NCBI GenBank assembly: GCA_033239005.1
Contig: BSQZ01000005.1
Coordinates: 11,892,501-11,956,500 of the forward strand
Origin: Lamellibrachia satsuma
Lineage: Eukaryota; Annelida; Polychaeta; Sabellida; Siboglinidae
Reading direction: 5' to 3'
DNA: 64,000 nucleotides
Under the pieces are notes generated by a model. It was given only the letters and a program-made list of their open reading frames with translations. It had not been told where the DNA came from and searched no databases. Position numbers and translations under genes: made by a program. The first letter of the stretch is position 1. Each line of letters starts with the position of its first letter. This document shows, in pieces, positions 61,268-64,000 of the stretch.

Positions 61268-61445
61268 ACGCACACGCGCGCACACACACACGCACGCACG
61301 CACCAACACACACACACACGCGCGCACGCACCAATACACACGCACACACACACAGACATACACGCACACGCACGCACACACGCACACACACGCGCACACA
61401 CAGACAGACACGCACACGCACGCACAAACGTACGCACGTCCAAAA
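61101..61445 (+). repeat. (AC)n / (ACGC)n compound microsatellite
   Basis: CA-rich with CACGCACG and CAGACAGACA variants, directly upstream of the gene C TM3 exon. Thr/His and Cys/Val frames are artefacts. Confidence 0.95.
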
Positions 61446-61510
61446 GCGCGCACGCACGCAAATATGTTAACGGTTCAGTATGTCGATGTGTTACCTGGTT
61501 ATCGTTTTAG

Positions 61511-61585
61511 TACGTCGGTGTGTTGGCTGGACTCCTCTGTGTCAACTTCGTCGTCGGACTGACTCTGGCTGTCTACAAGAAACAG
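61511..61585 (+). CDS. Tetraspanin C exon: TM3 (75 bp)
   Basis: 25 codons, YVGVLAGLLCVNFVVGLTLA to VYKKQ, between acceptor CGTTTTAG and donor CAG|GTTGGT. Size and phase are identical to exon 3 of genes A and B. Confidence 0.9.
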
Positions 61586-62773
61586 GTTGGTGTATTTGGA
61601 AGTTTGACTGCTTCGGTATCTTCATTTTTACAATATTATTTCAATAATAAATACGGAGGTGACGTCGACGGAACAAATAGAATGGGTCTGATCAGTGACA
61701 ACTTGGTTTATATGTCAAATACTGGAGGAAACATTACACGGTCTTGATATTATTTAATAAGTGTCATTTATTGCATCACATAATGTCATGTTTTGTTTGT
61801 GGAATATTGCATGAGTGTTTGAATTTGAGAATAATACCAGACCTGACGGTTGACTTTAAACACGCCACAAACACTTTGGATCGTAAAGCAAATTTCGATT
61901 GGAAATTAATTCACCCTGCAATGGTAGATATTTATTTGTTATGTATGAATTGTGAATTTGATCCCAACCTACACCGCATCATTTCACTTACCTTCCGGTT
62001 CATCGTCTACCAACAAAACACAAACAGGTAGAGTATATATAGTCGTAGAGCGCGTATAATGGCGTTGTTCTTGTGTCAAGTATTCCCCGTTAGGGGCAGC
62101 ACATGACACATTAAACATGTTAATATTACTAATGTGTCAGAACTACCGGCTGTATTAGCACATGTCAGTTCCCTTCTGAATAATGTGTTCATTACTTGTC
62201 ATGATTTTCGGGAACGATGGATAGTATGGAATGTTAAACAACTCTGTGGTGCATTAGACACAAGTAACTGACGACATCGCACGCCTAACGTATCGCGCCA
62301 CCGGTCGTACATCAGACCAGCTGACATTATTATTTAATAAGTGTCATTTATTGCATCACATAATGTCATGTTTTGTTTGTGGAATATTGCATGGGTGTTT
62401 GAATTTGAGAATAATACCAGACCTGACGGTTGACTTTAAACACGCCACAAACACTTTGGATCGTAAAGCAAATTTCGATTTCGGTTTTGTTGATGAATCC
62501 ATTGAATCAGTTTAAGCAATTGTACGAGAAAAAAAACGGCACTGCGTTTTGCACTTGGCTGGTGTTTCTCTCTCTCAGGTCAGGAACGGGTTGGCTGATG
62601 GGATGCGTCAGACAATAAAGGAAACGAGGGTCTCCATCGCACGCTTTGGGGTTGGCTTTTCCCTGTCGGATGCGTGGGACTTCCTGCAGACAGAGGTGCG
62701 GTCCTCTTGTTCTTCCAATGACGTCTCTTTGTCCATCGTTTCAACCAGCGGCAGTAACTGTGAAAGCATAAGC

Positions 62774-62808
<35 letters not shown>

Positions 62809-64000
62809 CTTACATGTTGTATATCGCTACATCTGTGCAATCTTGACCGCTTGTCCGACATTGGTATAGGACGTACAGCGACAGTAACTGTTGGTGGTGT
62901 TGACTGTATTGAATACTGTCGGAACCGGGCTTATCTGCACCGCATATTTGTGGATGCATGCGTGCGTGCGTGCGTGCATGCGTGCGTGCGTGCGTGCGTC
63001 TGTTTGCACCGAGACGCCAGCTGACATCGCGTTAAATAACACCTTGCTCGCGTGACGTCACACGCCGTCTTTAATAACCTCCGTACAACATTTGAACATG
63101 GACTTATATTTACATTTATATTTATATATTTAAATATATGTCCATGATTTTAACCACTGATGGTTGCGGAAATTTTCAGATGAAGTGTTGCGGCGTGGAC
63201 GGTTACCATGACTACTTGAATGACGCGTGGGACAGGAAACACGTACGTCACTAACATGTCTCTTAATTATTGATGATGCGTAGATAATTTGTGAGATTTA
63301 CACCACCTTTCCACATCCCGTGTTCCACATCACATGAAAGTACTGAGACAACTACAACAAATTATCCACTGGTTGTGTAGATGCTCGCAGCGTGAATATC
63401 ATTAAAGACTTCATTGTCCACGTGACATCTGAAGCTGTTTCGGGGCAGTGTTGTTAACTTATACTGCAATCGTTTGCTGCAAAGGGAAATGTGCACCCGA
63501 AAGTATTCTTATTCGAATTGTTTAATTCACAAAAAACTAGCGGAAACTACATAACATACATGGATGCATTCTTGCATACATGGATGCATTCGTGCATACA
63601 TGGATGCATTCGTGCATACATGGATGCATTCGTGCATGCGTGCATGCGTGGTCGTACATAGGCGATCTATCTCACCACAATTTGTCAGACAAAGGGGTTT
63701 TTTGTCGACATGTGGGTTACAACTCTAACAAACACACTTTAAAGTTTTACGTGCACGCACGCACGCATTCATGCATGCATATGGTAATTTGTTTGTTAGT
63801 ATTTTATGTATTAAACAACTTGAATAAAAATGGAATTTCCCCACGTGTGCAGTACATGAGTTCTTTGACTGTATACCAATTACGGAAAAGCCATAACCAG
63901 GCCGCCATGACGTCACGCGTACGCTGCCCTCCGTGTTGCAGCCTGTGCCGGCGAGTTGCTGCGTGCGGTCGGCCGGTCCACCTGCTCGCCCAGAGAATGA
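61511..64000 (+). CDS. Tetraspanin C, partial (TM3 to middle of the large loop), runs off the right edge
   Basis: Third tetraspanin, on the plus strand. Exons seen: 61511-61585 (TM3), 62579-62695 (loop start), 63180-63242 (CCG), 63942-64000+ (PASCC). All junctions are GT-AG and phase 0, matching exons 3-6 of genes A and B, which identifies them as paralogues. The fragment has CCGVDGYHDY and PVPASCC. I could not find the TM1 and TM2 exons upstream with confidence; they may lie in the 53-61 kb region or be absent. TM4 and the stop must lie beyond the window. Confidence 0.88.
61748..61900 (+). repeat. 153-bp direct duplication, copy 1
   Basis: Identical to 62328-62480 except one base (GCATGAGTG against GCATGGGTG). 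Both lie in the intron after the TM3 exon of gene C. Confidence 0.97.
62328..62480 (+). repeat. 153-bp direct duplication, copy 2
   Basis: Partner of 61748-61900, offset 580 bp, 152 of 153 bases the same. It ends ~100 bp upstream of the next gene C exon. Confidence 0.97.
62579..62695 (+). CDS. Tetraspanin C exon: first part of the large loop
   Basis: 39 codons, VRNGLADGMRQTIK to WDFLQTE, between acceptor TCTCTCAG and donor GAG|GTGCGG. The V-x-N-x-L-x-x-x-M start and the W-D-x-L-Q-T end fit the family. Confidence 0.88.
62775..62811 (+). repeat. (CAA)n microsatellite, 12 copies
   Basis: Perfect CAA units in the gene C intron. Confidence 0.97.
62953..62999 (+). repeat. (GTGC)n microsatellite
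   Basis: GCGTGCGT units with GCATGCGT variants. Confidence 0.93.
63180..63242 (+). CDS. Tetraspanin C exon: CCG motif
   Basis: 21 codons, MKCCGVDGYHDYLNDAWDRK then H, between acceptor ATTTTCAG and donor CAC|GTACGT. It corresponds to exon 5 of genes A and B. Confidence 0.92.
63551..63642 (+). repeat. 20-bp tandem repeat (CATACATGGATGCATTCGTG), ~4 copies
   Basis: Perfect except CTTGC/CGTGC in the first unit. In the gene C intron before the PASCC exon. Confidence 0.95.
63942..64000 (+). CDS. Tetraspanin C exon: PASCC segment, truncated by the window edge
   Basis: The acceptor GTGTTGCAG is followed by PVPASCCVRSAGPPARPEN in phase 0. It corresponds to exon 6 of genes A and B. No stop or donor is seen before the edge. 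Confidence 0.88.

Overview
The window is nuclear DNA of an animal, most likely a marine invertebrate. The evidence is spliced genes with canonical GT-AG introns, tetraspanin genes with the conserved metazoan exon layout, CR1/L2-like non-LTR retrotransposon tails, a hAT-type DNA element and a tRNA-like SINE family. I cannot name the species. There are no bacterial genes, operons or rRNA/tRNA genes. Roughly half or more of the window is tandem repeat: about 50 separate minisatellite or microsatellite arrays. Nearly all long open reading frames are artefacts of these arrays.

The real protein-coding content is a cluster of three tetraspanin genes that I assembled exon by exon. Tetraspanin A (minus strand, 25651 down to 6000) has eight coding exons and gives a complete 273-residue protein. 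Tetraspanin B (minus strand, 52759 down to 34376) also has eight coding exons and gives 264 residues. Tetraspanin C (plus strand) is visible from its third transmembrane exon at 61511 to the right edge and is incomplete at both ends. All introns I can place are phase 0. The 75-bp TM3 exon is shared by all three genes and the 84-bp TM4 exon by A and B, so they are paralogues of one ancestral gene.

Layout: 1-240 LINE tail; 671-1015 SINE holding a minisatellite; 1851-4528 three abutting arrays downstream of gene A; 6000-25651 gene A with introns built largely of arrays and a 1.2-kb hAT-type element (16699-17914); 25.7-34.3 kb intergenic, with a 2.3-kb satellite of 71-bp hairpin units; 34376-52759 gene B, whose first intron (41.2-52.7 kb) holds a LINE fragment, a SINE and many arrays; 52.8-61.5 kb intergenic or 5' part of gene C, with a LINE fragment, a 0.9-kb array and a SINE; 61511-64000 gene C.

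The most interesting signal is the relation between arrays and exon edges. One array starts on the exact splice donor of gene A exon 3 and repeats the donor sequence about 17 times. Another repeats the splice acceptor plus the first ~25 coding bases of gene B exon 7 about ten times. A third carries about 40 good-looking splice acceptors just upstream of a weak real acceptor (gene A exon 4). Other arrays begin within tens of bases of exon edges. This suggests that minisatellites here are seeded at, and carry copies of, splice signals.
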